64,000 bases of DNA from Altericroceibacterium indicum (GCF_009828105.1 NZ_WTYQ01000001.1:186001-250000); one strand, 5' to 3'. Counted from the stretch's first letter, positions 47,338 to 55,895 are shown. Translations and numbers: made by a program. The notes: a model not told the origin generated them from the letters alone.

Positions 47338-49155
47338 ATGCACGCTTACCGTACCCACAATTGCGCCGCACTCCGTAAGGAAAATGTAGGCGACACTATC
47401 CGTCTTTCCGGATGGGTGCACCGCAAGCGAGATCATGGCGGTGTGCTTTTCGTTGATTTGCGCGATCATCATGGCCTGACTCAGATCGTTGCGGATGAAG
47501 ATTCGCCCGCGCTCGAAATTCTAGACCGGCTGCGCGTTGAAAGCGTTGTCACCATTGATGGTGAAGTGAAGGCGCGTAGCGAAGGCACGATCAATGCCAA
47601 CCTGCCGACCGGTGAGATTGAAGTGTATGCCCGCGCTATCACTGTTCAGTCGGCTGCGGCAGAATTGCCAATGCCGGTGGCAGGCGAGCAGGAATATCCT
47701 GAAGATATCCGCCTGAAGTATCGCTTCCTCGATTTGCGCCGTGAAACCATGCATCGCAACATCATGTTGCGCAGTCAGGTGATTGCCAGCCTGCGCAAGA
47801 AGATGGTGGAACAGGGCTTCACGGAATTCCAGACGCCTATCCTGACAGCGTCCAGCCCCGAAGGTGCGCGCGATTTCCTCGTGCCGAGTCGCCTTCAGGC
47901 TGGCAAGTTCTACGCGCTTCCACAGGCGCCGCAGATGTTCAAGCAGATGATGATGGTGGCGGGTTTTGACCGTTACTTCCAGATTGCACCATGCTTCCGC
48001 GATGAAGATCTGCGCGCTGATCGCAGTCTTGAGTTCTACCAGCTCGATTTTGAAATGAGCTTTGTGACGCAGGAAGATGTGTTCCAGGCGCTTGAACCCG
48101 TTTTGGCTGGAACATTCGCTGAATTTTCTGGCGGCAAAACCGTGACACCCGCCGGTGAATTTCCTCGGATTCCTTATCGCGAAGCCATGCTGAAATATGG
48201 CAGTGACAAGCCTGACCTGCGCAATCCGCTGATCATTACCGATGTGACCAATCACTTCGAGAAATCCGGCTTTGGCCTGTTTGAAAAGATCGTGGGTTCA
48301 GGCGGTGTGGTCCGCGTGATCCCGGCTCCGAACACGGCGGATAAGAGCCGCAAATTCTTCGATGACATGAACAATTGGGCGCGTGGCGAAGGTTTCGCCG
48401 GCCTTGGTTATGTCACTCGCAAGGGCGGTGAATTTGGCGGTCCGATTGCCAAGAATCATGGAGCCGACAAGATGGCGGCGCTCTATGAAGAGCTGGGCCT
48501 TGGTGATGATGACGGTCTGTTCTTTGCCGCTGGCAAGGAAAGTGAAGCGGCTAAGCTCGCCGGCGCTGCGCGTACCCGTGTTGGTCAGGAACTGGATCTG
48601 ATTGAACAGGGTTGCTTCAAATTCTGCTGGATCGTCGATTTCCCGATGTTCGAATATGACGAAGAGCTGAAAAAGATCGATTTCAGCCACAATCCATTCT
48701 CCATGCCGCAGGGGGAAATGGATGCGCTGGAAAATCAGGACCCGCTCGATATTCTTGCATGGCAGTATGATATCGTCTGCAACGGCTATGAATTGTCCTC
48801 AGGGGCCATCCGTAACCACCGCCCGGATATCATGTATAAGGCGTTTGAAATTGCCGGTTATGGCAAGGAAGACGTGGATGCCAATTTCTCTGGCATGATC
48901 GAAGCCTTCAAGCTTGGCGCACCGCCGCATGGTGGCTCAGCGCCAGGGATTGACCGGATTGTGATGCTGCTGGCGGATGAACCCAATATCCGCGAAGTCA
49001 TCGCTTTCCCGATGAATCAGCGCGGTGAAGATCTGATGATGGGCGCACCTTCTGTCGTCAGTCCCAAGCAATTGCGCGAACTTCACCTGCGTGTGGTGGA
49101 GCCGCCCAAGGCTACACAGGCCGAAAAAACCCGTACGGACCAGATTGGCGAGTAA
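47338..49155 (+). CDS. aspS: Aspartyl-tRNA synthetase
   Basis: 605 aa from [20 protein letters not shown]. An N-terminal OB anticodon-binding domain ([20 protein letters not shown]) precedes class II motifs: motif 2 [20 protein letters not shown] and motif 3 [20 protein letters not shown]. The bacterial GAD insertion lies at about 290-420. Whether it is discriminating or also charges tRNA-Asn is not decided by what I can see. A longer frame from 47260 is less likely. Confidence 0.95.
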   Translation: MHAYRTHNCAALRKENVGDTIRLSGWVHRKRDHGGVLFVDLRDHHGLTQIVADEDSPALEILDRLRVESVVTIDGEVKARSEGTINANLPTGEIEVYARAITVQSAAAELPMPVAGEQEYPEDIRLKYRFLDLRRETMHRNIMLRSQVIASLRKKMVEQGFTEFQTPILTASSPEGARDFLVPSRLQAGKFYALPQAPQMFKQMMMVAGFDRYFQIAPCFRDEDLRADRSLEFYQLDFEMSFVTQEDVFQALEPVLAGTFAEFSGGKTVTPAGEFPRIPYREAMLKYGSDKPDLRNPLIITDVTNHFEKSGFGLFEKIVGSGGVVRVIPAPNTADKSRKFFDDMNNWARGEGFAGLGYVTRKGGEFGGPIAKNHGADKMAALYEELGLGDDDGLFFAAGKESEAAKLAGAARTRVGQELDLIEQGCFKFCWIVDFPMFEYDEELKKIDFSHNPFSMPQGEMDALENQDPLDILAWQYDIVCNGYELSSGAIRNHRPDIMYKAFEIAGYGKEDVDANFSGMIEAFKLGAPPHGGSAPGIDRIVMLLADEPNIREVIAFPMNQRGEDLMMGAPSVVSPKQLRELHLRVVEPPKATQAEKTRTDQIGE

Positions 49156-49171
49156 GGCGTTATGGTTTCAG

Positions 49172-49206
49172 ACTGGCAAGTTCTGTTTAGTATAGCACTT
49201 GCCAGT
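49172..49206 (+). promoter_or_regulatory. Perfect inverted repeat between aspS and acpP
   Basis: ACTGGCAAGT (49172-49181) and ACTTGCCAGT (49197-49206) are exact 10-bp inverted arms around a 15-nt loop, 16 bp after the aspS stop and about 60 bp before acpP. No T-run follows. It may be an aspS transcript end or a protein-binding site upstream of acpP. Confidence 0.6.
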
Positions 49207-49267
49207 TTGCCGACCATTGATTAGGGCGAAAGCCAATTAGCTAAACCCCAAGTTCGAGAGTGAAAAA

Positions 49268-49504
49268 ATGAGCGATACCGCTGAACGCGTTAAGAAGATT
49301 GTTGTCGAGCATCTCGGTGTAGAAGCTGACAAGGTAACTCCTGATGCAAGCTTCATTGATGATCTGGGTGCAGACAGCCTCGACATCGTTGAACTGGTGA
49401 TGGCATTCGAAGAAGAATTCGGTGTCGAAATCCCTGACGATGCGGCTGAAAAGATCGCAACCGTTGGCGATGCGATCAAGTACATCGAAGAACACAAGGG
49501 CTAA
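49268..49504 (+). CDS. acpP: Acyl carrier protein
   Basis: 78 aa, acidic four-helix protein. The 4'-phosphopantetheine attachment Ser lies in [20 protein letters not shown] (about residue 37). It carries acyl chains in fatty-acid synthesis and sits directly upstream of fabF, the common order. Confidence 0.98.
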   Translation: MSDTAERVKKIVVEHLGVEADKVTPDASFIDDLGADSLDIVELVMAFEEEFGVEIPDDAAEKIATVGDAIKYIEEHKG

Positions 49505-49570
49505 GGCCCAAACGCCCCGCCACGACTGTTTGCGCCGCCAGCGCTGAGTGGGCGGGGCAGGGCTATGAGA

Positions 49571-49597
49571 GGCTCAGCCATCGTGGCTGGGCCTTTC
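49571..49597 (+). terminator. Probable terminator/attenuator after acpP
   Basis: GGCTCAGCCA-TCG-TGGCTGGGCC is a 10-bp stem with one G-U pair followed by TTT. A second pair of arms, GCCCCGCC (49514-49521) and GGCGGGGC (49551-49558), lies just upstream. Together these could partly end acpP transcription so that ACP is made in excess over FabF. Confidence 0.6.
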
Positions 49598-49610
49598 GTA
49601 ATTTCGGAGA

Positions 49611-50876
49611 GTGAATATGCGCCGTGTGGTCGTAACCGGACTGGGCCTCGTAACGCCGCTGGGCGGCGATGTGGAAACGAGCTGGAAAAACCTGATTGCT
49701 GGTAAAAGCGGGGCTGGCCCGATTACCCGATTCGATGCCTCGGATCAGAAGTGTCAGATCGCCTGCGAAGTGAAGCCAGCGGACCATGAATATGGTTTCG
49801 ATCCGAACAAGCGGGTGGACACGAAAGTCCAGCGTCAGGTCGATCCGTTCATCATTTATGGTATCGATGCTGCCGGGCAAGCGCTGGAAGATGCCGGCCT
49901 TACCGATATGCCCGAAGAGATGAAGCTGCGCGCTGGTTGCTCGATCGGTTCAGGTATTGGCGGCCTGCCGGGTATCGAAAAAGAATCCATCGTTCTGCAT
50001 GAACGCGGCCCAAGCCGTGTCAGCCCGCACTTTGTCCATGGCCGTCTGATCAATCTGATCTCCGGTCAGGTTTCCATCAAATATGGTCTGATGGGGCCGA
50101 ATCATGCTGTGGTGACGGCATGTTCAACCGGCGCGCATTCGATTGGCGATGCTGCCCGGATGATTAAGGATGATGACGCTGACATCATGCTGGCTGGCGG
50201 TGCAGAAGGCACTATCAACCCGCTGGGCGTGGCTGGGTTCGCCCAAGCCCGCGCGCTGAACACATCCTTCAATGATCGTCCCGAACAGGCCAGCCGCCCT
50301 TATGACAAGGACCGCGATGGTTTTGTTATGGGTGAAGGTGCCGGTGTTGTGGTGCTCGAAGAATATGAACACGCCAAGGCGCGCGGCGCAACGATCTATG
50401 CTGAAGTGGTAGGCTATGGTCTGTCCGGCGATGCCTATCACGTCACAGCTCCGCACCCTGATGGCTATGGCGCTTATCGCGCGATGGAAATGGCCTTCAA
50501 AAAGGCCGGAATGACTCCTGCCGATATCGATTACGTAAACGCGCATGGCACGTCGACCATGGCTGACACGATCGAGCTGGGAGCAGTTCGCCGCCTGTTT
50601 GGTGATGCTATCAGCACCATGTCGATGAGCTCCACTAAGTCTGCCATAGGTCACCTTCTGGGTGGGGCAGGTGCCGTTGAGGCTATCTTCTGTATCCTTG
50701 CAATGCGTGATCAGATCGTTCCGCCGACCCTTAATCTGGATACTCCGGATGAAGGTACAGAAGGTGTTGACCTTGTGCCGCACAAGGCAAAGGAACGTAC
50801 TGTTAATGCGGTGCTGAACAATAGCTTCGGCTTTGGCGGTACAAATGCCAGCATCATTATGAAAAAACTGGACTAA
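49611..50876 (+). CDS. fabF: Beta-ketoacyl-[acyl-carrier-protein] synthase II
   Basis: Protein of 421 aa, thiolase fold. Catalytic Cys in VVTACSTGAHSIGDAARMI (about 169), His in VNAHGTSTMADTIELGA and His in TKSAIGHLLGGAGAVEAI, and the C-terminal NNSFGFGGTNASI are present. It elongates acyl-ACP. ATG 49617 is an alternative start two codons in. mltG follows by 6 bp. Confidence 0.97.
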   Translation: MNMRRVVVTGLGLVTPLGGDVETSWKNLIAGKSGAGPITRFDASDQKCQIACEVKPADHEYGFDPNKRVDTKVQRQVDPFIIYGIDAAGQALEDAGLTDMPEEMKLRAGCSIGSGIGGLPGIEKESIVLHERGPSRVSPHFVHGRLINLISGQVSIKYGLMGPNHAVVTACSTGAHSIGDAARMIKDDDADIMLAGGAEGTINPLGVAGFAQARALNTSFNDRPEQASRPYDKDRDGFVMGEGAGVVVLEEYEHAKARGATIYAEVVGYGLSGDAYHVTAPHPDGYGAYRAMEMAFKKAGMTPADIDYVNAHGTSTMADTIELGAVRRLFGDAISTMSMSSTKSAIGHLLGGAGAVEAIFCILAMRDQIVPPTLNLDTPDEGTEGVDLVPHKAKERTVNAVLNNSFGFGGTNASIIMKKLD

Positions 50877-50882
50877 AATCCT

Positions 50883-51854
50883 ATGCTGCGTCGCGGTTGC
50901 TCGCTGGTCGTTATTCTCGGCCTCATCTGTGCGGCAGCCGCGGCGCTGTTTGGCTCTAGCTGGTGGGGTTCTGCCAATCTGGAGAAAGATACACCCTTTC
51001 TTGTCGCTTCCGGATCGAGCCTTACGGCGGTCGCCAACAAGCTGGAAGAACAGGGCATCATCAATTCGGCTGATGGGTTTCTGACCCATGCCAGGTTTCT
51101 GGCCAGTAAGGACCCCATTCAGGCTGGCGAGTTTATGTTACCCGCAGGTGCTAGTCCTGCGAATATTCTCGATATATTTCAACACGGTGAGGTCATTCGC
51201 CGCTTTGTGACTATCCCGGAAGGCATGCCTTCCATCATGGTTTATGAACGACTGATGGGCGAAAAACTGCTCACCGGTAAGATCGACGTTCCAGCGGAAG
51301 GCTCAGTGCTGCCGGAAAGCTATGATTTCGAACGCGGTGAATCGCGCGCTGATGTTTTGAAGCGTATGCAACAGGCGATGACAGAGACTGTCCGCGAACT
51401 CTGGGCAAAACGCAGCAAGAATACGGTTGCCAAAACCCCGCAGGAAGCTGTCACCTTGGCGTCTATCGTTGAAAAAGAGACTGGCGTTCCGAAAGAGCGC
51501 CGGATGGTGGCCGGGCTTTACTCCAATCGGATAAGGCAAGGCATGATGCTGCAGGCTGACCCGACAATTATCTATCCGATCACCAAGGGCAAGCCTCTGG
51601 GCCGGCGTATCCGCCAGTCTGAAATCGCCGCTGTGAACGATTACAACACCTATTCGATGGTTGGGCTGCCCAGGGGGCCGATTACCAATCCAGGGCGCGC
51701 TTCGATTGCGGCGGTGCTCAATCCAGCGCAAACGCAGGCGCTGTACATGGTGGCCGATGGCTCAGGCGGGCATGTTTTTGCCAACACGCTGGAAGAGCAT
51801 AATCGCAACGTGGCAAAGTGGTTCGAATTGCGGCGCCAGCGCGGCGAGATGTAA
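50883..51854 (+). CDS. mltG: Endolytic transglycosylase MltG
   Basis: Protein of 323 aa. An N-terminal membrane anchor precedes a LysM-like segment (about 40-110) and the YceG domain with the catalytic Glu in VTLASIVEKETGVPKERRMV, then LQADPTIIYPITKG, NTYSMVGLPRGPITNPGRAS and LYMVADGSGGHVFANTLEEH. It cuts nascent glycan strands and sets their length. Immediately downstream of fabF, the usual order. Confidence 0.95.
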   Translation: MLRRGCSLVVILGLICAAAAALFGSSWWGSANLEKDTPFLVASGSSLTAVANKLEEQGIINSADGFLTHARFLASKDPIQAGEFMLPAGASPANILDIFQHGEVIRRFVTIPEGMPSIMVYERLMGEKLLTGKIDVPAEGSVLPESYDFERGESRADVLKRMQQAMTETVRELWAKRSKNTVAKTPQEAVTLASIVEKETGVPKERRMVAGLYSNRIRQGMMLQADPTIIYPITKGKPLGRRIRQSEIAAVNDYNTYSMVGLPRGPITNPGRASIAAVLNPAQTQALYMVADGSGGHVFANTLEEHNRNVAKWFELRRQRGEM

Positions 51855-51898
51855 CGCTGGAGCACCTTTCGAGCACTGGAAAAGAGTGAGGCACTGCC

Positions 51899-52417
51899 AT
51901 GGCAATGACTGGCCCAGCACCGTTCATTATTACTGCTCAATTGCCGCCAGATATACACTCCTGGGCTACAGGCCTGCGGCGGGAGCATTTTCCGCCTGAG
52001 CGCAACCATCTTGATGCCCATGTGACGCTCTTCCACATTTTGCCACCAAGCGCCGAAACAGAAATCCGCGATGCTCTGGCATATTGTGCAAAGACCTATC
52101 GGAAGCCTGAAGCACAGGTGGAGGATATCATGTCTTTGGGTAAAGGTACGGCGTTCAAAGTTTTCAGCCATGACATGCAGGTGATTCGCGCAGAATTAGC
52201 CGATCGCTTTCATGGGCTGTTGACCGATCAGGATGCGCACACCCCACGTCTGCACATCACCATCCAGAACAAGGTCACTTTAAAAGAAGCGCGCGCACTC
52301 CAAGCGGAGCTTCAAAGCACCTTTATCCAACGCAATTTCGCCTTTCTGGGCCTTAGTTTGCACATCTATCGTGGAGGACCGTGGGAGTTTGTAAAAAGTT
52401 GGTCTTTTCGAGGTTGA
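51899..52417 (+). CDS. 2'-5' RNA ligase / 2H phosphoesterase family protein
   Basis: Protein of 172 aa with the two HxT-type motifs of 2H phosphoesterases: LDAHVTLFHIL (about 41) and PRLHITIQNKV (about 117). Family members hydrolyse or ligate 2',5' or cyclic phosphodiester bonds. The substrate is unknown. It is the last gene before the tRNA-Met and the island. Confidence 0.85.
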   Translation: MAMTGPAPFIITAQLPPDIHSWATGLRREHFPPERNHLDAHVTLFHILPPSAETEIRDALAYCAKTYRKPEAQVEDIMSLGKGTAFKVFSHDMQVIRAELADRFHGLLTDQDAHTPRLHITIQNKVTLKEARALQAELQSTFIQRNFAFLGLSLHIYRGGPWEFVKSWSFRG

Positions 52418-52479
52418 CCAAACCCAAACACCAACGTAATGCCCCGCCTCACCAGCGCACAAGCGCAGGCCTACAGTGT

Positions 52480-52556
52480 GGCGGAGTAGCTCAGCCGGTT
52501 AGAGCAGCGGAATCATAATCCGCGTGTCGGGGGTTCGAGTCCCTCCTCCGCTACCA
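52480..52556 (+). tRNA. tRNA-Met (CAT)
   Basis: 77 nt including CCA. The acceptor GGCGGAG pairs with CTCCGCT (first pair G1-U72), the D arm is GCTCAGCCGGTTAGAGC, the anticodon arm GCGGA-ATCATAA-TCCGC has CAT, and the T arm is GGGGG-TTCGAGT-CCCTC. It lacks initiator features such as three G-C pairs below the anticodon loop, so elongator Met is likely. A lysidine tRNA-Ile cannot be fully excluded without comparison. The integrase piece starts 190 bp downstream, so this gene is the probable attachment site. Confidence 0.9.
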
Positions 52557-52564
52557 TTTCGCGA

Positions 52565-52622
52565 ATCATCTCAAACCTCGCAAAATGGCGGTTTTCCGCC
52601 GCATTGAGGTGTTGGAGATGAT
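52565..52622. repeat. Nested inverted repeat downstream of tRNA-Met
   Basis: Outer arms ATCATCTC (52565-52572) and GAGATGAT (52615-52622), with CCTC/GAGG further in, enclose an inner hairpin GGCGG-TTTT-CCGCC. The position between the tRNA 3' end and the integrase fits an attachment-site flank or the tRNA transcript terminator. Confidence 0.6.
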
Positions 52623-52692
52623 CGCAATCGTCCTCATGCATGCGTCTTGCGTTGGACAGACCTGGTCAGCTTTCGACCGGTTTGGACGCCTG

Positions 52693-52713
52693 TTGTGCTA
52701 TGATTTGTGCTAT
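52693..52713 (+). promoter_or_regulatory. Direct repeat TTGTGCTAT x2 (possible integrase arm sites)
   Basis: TTGTGCTAT occurs at 52693-52701 and 52705-52713, one helical turn apart (12-bp period), about 33 bp before the integrase ATG. Such short direct repeats upstream of int genes are often arm-type binding sites for the integrase or its excisionase. The reading is inferred. Confidence 0.5.
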
Positions 52714-52745
52714 TGTTTCCTCGCCTCGTGTTGATCGAGGTAGCC

Positions 52746-53219
52746 ATGGGAAAAGCTCAGAATTTCAATCCTTCGAGCCTTGATATGCTCCGTTCGGGCA
52801 GGCGTTCTGATCCGTTGGTGGCCGGGCTTTGTGTGATTGTCAGCGCCACTGGTAAGAAGACCTGGACGTATCGGAGGCGCATCGCGAAGTCGGGGGTGAT
52901 CGTGCAGCTCACGCTTGGCACCTATCCAGCTAACACTATTCCGGATGCGCGCGAGTGGGCCACCGGGTTGAATGCCGCTGTAGAGCGAGGGGAAGATCCC
53001 CGAGTTGCCATGCGAATCGAGGAGGCAAGGAAGACCCTGACGGTCGCGAAAGCTCATGCGATCTATATGGAAGCGATGAGGCGTGGTGATCGAAAGGTAC
53101 TCAAGCCCCGCACGCTCTACGACATGTTTTGGCAATATCCGACGGAGCGTGCCGCTGTTCAATGTCCGGGATGTTGGACGAACCGGAACGTCTCCTTTCA
53201 GAAGCGCCGACTGGGATAG
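52746..53219 (+). pseudogene. P4-type tyrosine integrase, N-terminal fragment
   Basis: From ATG 52746 (GAGG upstream) the first 110 residues read as the DUF4102/P4-integrase N-terminal domain: LDMLRSGRRSDPLVAGLCVI, SATGKKTWTYRRRIAKSG, VQLTLGTYPANTIPDAREWA and VERGEDPR, then the start of the core-binding domain (TVAKAHAIYMEAMRRGDRK). Near 53130 the integrase sequence ends in unrelated repeat-like DNA and stops at 53219. No catalytic residue is present. The C-terminal half of a similar integrase lies at 57073-57510. Confidence 0.75.
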
Positions 53220-53231
53220 CGGACGTCCCGG
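53157..53231. repeat. Palindromic repeat-like element
   Basis: CCGGAACGTC (53183-53192) and GGACGTCCCGG (53221-53231) are imperfect inverted arms, with related GTCCGGG and TTGGACG words just before and TTCGGACGTTG near 53310. Its core GCGGACRT is shared with the repeat cluster at 55.5 kb. It resembles intergenic REP-type elements of sphingomonads, from memory rather than comparison. The sequence from 53232 to 53496 shows no gene. Confidence 0.4.
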
Positions 53232-53496
53232 ACGGCAAACCGGAGCGTCAGCTTCGCGCCCCAGAGTCAGTCGTTCGAACGCCCGAAACTGATCCTTGAA
53301 GCTGCCTTTCATTTCGGACGTTGCGCCCGCGGTGCGACCTGGCTCACGCGGCGGTGGCGACTGGGGCTTTTTTCACGGGTGCGCGGTCCAGCGATTTGAC
53401 CAGTCCCCGCCCGCGCGGCATTTAATATCCGCTGATGATCGGCGTAACTACGATTATCTATAATGAGTCGGGCAGTAATGGGATCGAGACGACCGA

Positions 53497-54123
53497 ATGG
53501 CCAAGCCGAAGAAGGCCAAATTGAAGCTCATGCTGTCTTCGACAGTCTACGGGATGGAAGATCGCCTCGACCAGATCCATGGACTGCTGACCGGGTTCGG
53601 TTATCAGGTGTGGAGTTCGCATAAGGGCAGCCTGCCGGTCGTGCCGGGGTTGAGTGCGTTCGATACCTGTCTTGCAGCGGTCGATGCCTGCGACCTCTTC
53701 TTCGGCATTATCCGCCCGCAATACGGTTCCGGGGTCGAAGAGGCCGGAGGAAACTCGATCACCCACCGCGAGCTTTCGCGCGCGATCGAGCTAGACAAGC
53801 CGCGGTTCTTCTTGGCCGACGCGATCGTAGTCAATGCACGACGTCTTCTGATGGACCTCGGACACAAGGGATCCGCGGGACGTGCCAAACTCAAGCTTGG
53901 AAAGGGCGCGAAGCTGATCGACGACCTCAGAGTGATCGATATGTACGAAGAAGCAATCCAGGATGCGGTTCCGATCACGGATAGGACCAACAACTGGGTG
54001 CAGACCTACGGGGACAGGGACGACATTCTGCGGTATGTCGAAGAACAGTTTAATCGGTACGAGGACTTGGAAGAGCTGGTGATGAGGCCCTCTCCCGCTA
54101 CCGAGGGAGACGCCGAGGCATGA
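53497..54123 (+). CDS. DUF4062 domain protein, first gene of putative defence operon
   Basis: Protein of 208 aa. The N-terminal two thirds match the DUF4062 pattern: KLKLMLSSTVYGMEDRLDQI, GYQVWSSHKGSLPVVPGLSA, CDLFFGIIRPQYGSGVEEAG and SITHRELSRAIELDKPRFFL. The SSTVY start and acidic strand ends recall TIR-like nucleotide-binding folds, but function is not established. The C-terminus (about 165-208) is helical and acidic. No membrane segment. Its stop overlaps the start of the AlbA_2-ATPase gene (ATGA), so the two proteins are probably made together. Visibly more GC-rich than the core genes to the left, consistent with transfer. Confidence 0.8.
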   Translation: MAKPKKAKLKLMLSSTVYGMEDRLDQIHGLLTGFGYQVWSSHKGSLPVVPGLSAFDTCLAAVDACDLFFGIIRPQYGSGVEEAGGNSITHRELSRAIELDKPRFFLADAIVVNARRLLMDLGHKGSAGRAKLKLGKGAKLIDDLRVIDMYEEAIQDAVPITDRTNNWVQTYGDRDDILRYVEEQFNRYEDLEELVMRPSPATEGDAEA

Positions 54124-55508
54124 AGCAAAAGACACTTCTGGCGCGCTTTCGCAAAGGCGAAGATTCCTCGAATGAGTTTGTCGCCCGGGCAGCATCAGTC
54201 GAAGCGATCGGAAAAACCGCAACCGCCTTTCTCAACACGTCGGGCGGAACAATCTATGTCGGCGTCGGCGATGACGGCACTCTTCACGGTGTCGGGGAAC
54301 CGGTCGAGCGGACCGTCGAGACAATTGAGCGCATGCTCAGCGAGCGCCTTTCGCCCTCTTCCTTTGTGACGGTTACTATCGAAGACATCGGCGACGATCC
54401 GATCATCGTCATCGATGTGCCCGCGGGTCACGATCGTCCTTATGTCTTTGACGGAGCAATCTTCATCCGCTCGGGTGCCCGGACGAAGCCCGCGGATAGC
54501 GCTATGGTCCGCAAACTCGTTCAGGCTCAGGTCGAGGCTCCGCAACGGTGGGAGCGGCGGATCTCTCCGTCGATGACCGACGAGGATCTCGACATTGATG
54601 AGGTTCTCGCGACGGCGCGTGCTGCGCAGGAGCAGGACGCGGGTTTCGTCGAGACAAGGGAACCCCATGAAATACTGCGCAGGCTTTCTTTGTGGCGGAG
54701 CGAAGGATTCACGCAGGGCGGAGACGTCCTGTTCTCGCATGACCCCTCCATTCGGCACCCGCAGTGCCGCGTCCAGTTTGTGGTCTTCGAGGACGATAAG
54801 GCGGGTGACGAATATCATAACCTCAAATGGCTGACGGGGCCGTTGCTGGACGTCGCCGATCAGGTCTCGCGCGAACTAGAGAGTATCAATGCGTCGCGGG
54901 TCTTATTTTCTGAAGAGAGCCTCAAACGCGATCAGCGTAAGCGCTACGCACCGCGCGCTCTGCGCGAGGCTCTTGTCAATGCGCTCGTTCACCGGGATTA
55001 TTCGGCCTACTCCGGAGGAGCCCGGATAGCGGTCTACCCTTCGCGCATCGAATTTTGGAACTCAGGCAGCCTTCCCGACGAGCTCAGCACCTCGGACTTG
55101 AAGCGCGAGCATCCCTCGGTTCCGGTCAATCCCGACATCGCGAAGGTCTTCTATTTGAGGGGGCAGATGGAGCAACTCGGCCGCGGCACCCTGAAGATCA
55201 TGAGAGCCTGCGAAGAGATCGGAGCGCGCAAGCCCGTCTGGAAGGACAGCAAATCCGGTGTCACATTGACGATTTACGCGGCCGACAAGCTGCCTCTTGA
55301 GGCCTCCGAGTTCAATGAGCGTCAGGCCGCTTATCTTGAAGCGACGCAGCCGGGCTCCGCAATCTCCCCTGCCGATTATGCAGCGACCTTTGCCCAAGGT
55401 CTGACACCTCGTTCGGTCAGACGGGACCTTGTCGATTTGGAGGACCGCGGCTTTGTGCGACGCGAAGGAGGCGGCCCTTCCACCGTCTACATTCGCTTGG
55501 ACACGTAA
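54120..55508 (+). CDS. AlbA_2 (Schlafen-type) / HATPase_c_4 / winged-helix protein, second gene of putative defence operon
   Basis: Protein of 462 aa. Residues about 10-125 form an AlbA_2 domain (IGKTATAFLNTSGGTIYVGV, then ILVIDVPAG-like strand and FIRSGARTKPA). About 145-270 is a linker domain with HEILRRLSLW. About 275-385 is a GHKL-like ATPase (HATPase_c_4) with YAPRALREALVNALVHRDYS (N box), SRIEFWNSGSLPDEL and QLGRGTLKIMRACEE. About 395-462 is a winged helix (TPRSVRRDLVDLEDRGFVRR). Family members are annotated as ATP-binding transcriptional regulators; some occur in anti-phage loci. It is intact and coupled to the DUF4062 gene. Confidence 0.85.
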   Translation: MKQKTLLARFRKGEDSSNEFVARAASVEAIGKTATAFLNTSGGTIYVGVGDDGTLHGVGEPVERTVETIERMLSERLSPSSFVTVTIEDIGDDPIIVIDVPAGHDRPYVFDGAIFIRSGARTKPADSAMVRKLVQAQVEAPQRWERRISPSMTDEDLDIDEVLATARAAQEQDAGFVETREPHEILRRLSLWRSEGFTQGGDVLFSHDPSIRHPQCRVQFVVFEDDKAGDEYHNLKWLTGPLLDVADQVSRELESINASRVLFSEESLKRDQRKRYAPRALREALVNALVHRDYSAYSGGARIAVYPSRIEFWNSGSLPDELSTSDLKREHPSVPVNPDIAKVFYLRGQMEQLGRGTLKIMRACEEIGARKPVWKDSKSGVTLTIYAADKLPLEASEFNERQAAYLEATQPGSAISPADYAATFAQGLTPRSVRRDLVDLEDRGFVRREGGGPSTVYIRLDT

Positions 55509-55511
55509 ACC

Positions 55512-55702
55512 GGACATATGCGGACATTAAAGGGGGCGTGCAATGTCCGGTTCGAATGCCAGGATTGACGGAATTCCGACGTTCTCTTTGAACAATGCGG
55601 ACATTTCGTTGTAAATGCGGACATTGCAATCCATTGCACCATGTCCGCATTTCAAGCAAAACCGCAGAATTCCGTTGGTTGCAAAACCGCAATGCGGACA
55701 TC
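55512..55702. repeat. Cluster of GCGGACAT repeats in both orientations
   Basis: Within 190 bp the word GCGGACAT, or close variants, occurs about seven times: direct near 55512, 55520, 55599, 55617 and 55695, inverted (ATGTCCGC or ATGTCCGG) near 55543 and 55641. Several extend to AATGCGGACATT. The cluster fills the gap after the AlbA_2-ATPase gene. It could be REP-like mobile DNA or multiple operator sites. Frames across it on the minus strand show CxxC words caused by the repeat itself and are not called as genes. From 55703 to 55895 I see nothing further. Confidence 0.7.
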
Positions 55703-55895
55703 GTATGCGGAACCGGCCATCCGACCTTTTGCCCACAACGAGAGCAAAGATGTCTGAAACGCGTATATGCGGGCACCCGCGTTGCGCTATCACTGGTTCT
55801 CCGCCAGCGGTATTATTCGCCTCGCGTCGAGTGCAGATCGGATCACGGGGCTTGATAACATTGGCCCAGCTTAGGCCCGAGCTGCTCACGCAAAA

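Noticed and set aside
52710-53312. 200-aa minus-strand frame opposite the integrase fragment
   Set aside because: It mirrors the integrase coding strand and the palindromic element; no start signal or recognisable domain.
55527-55889. Minus-strand frame with CPHCG and CLKCG words, looking like a zinc ribbon
   Set aside because: The Cys words fall exactly on the GCGGACAT repeats, an overlapping frame shows similar CxxC words, there is no ribosome site, and the rest has no family resemblance.
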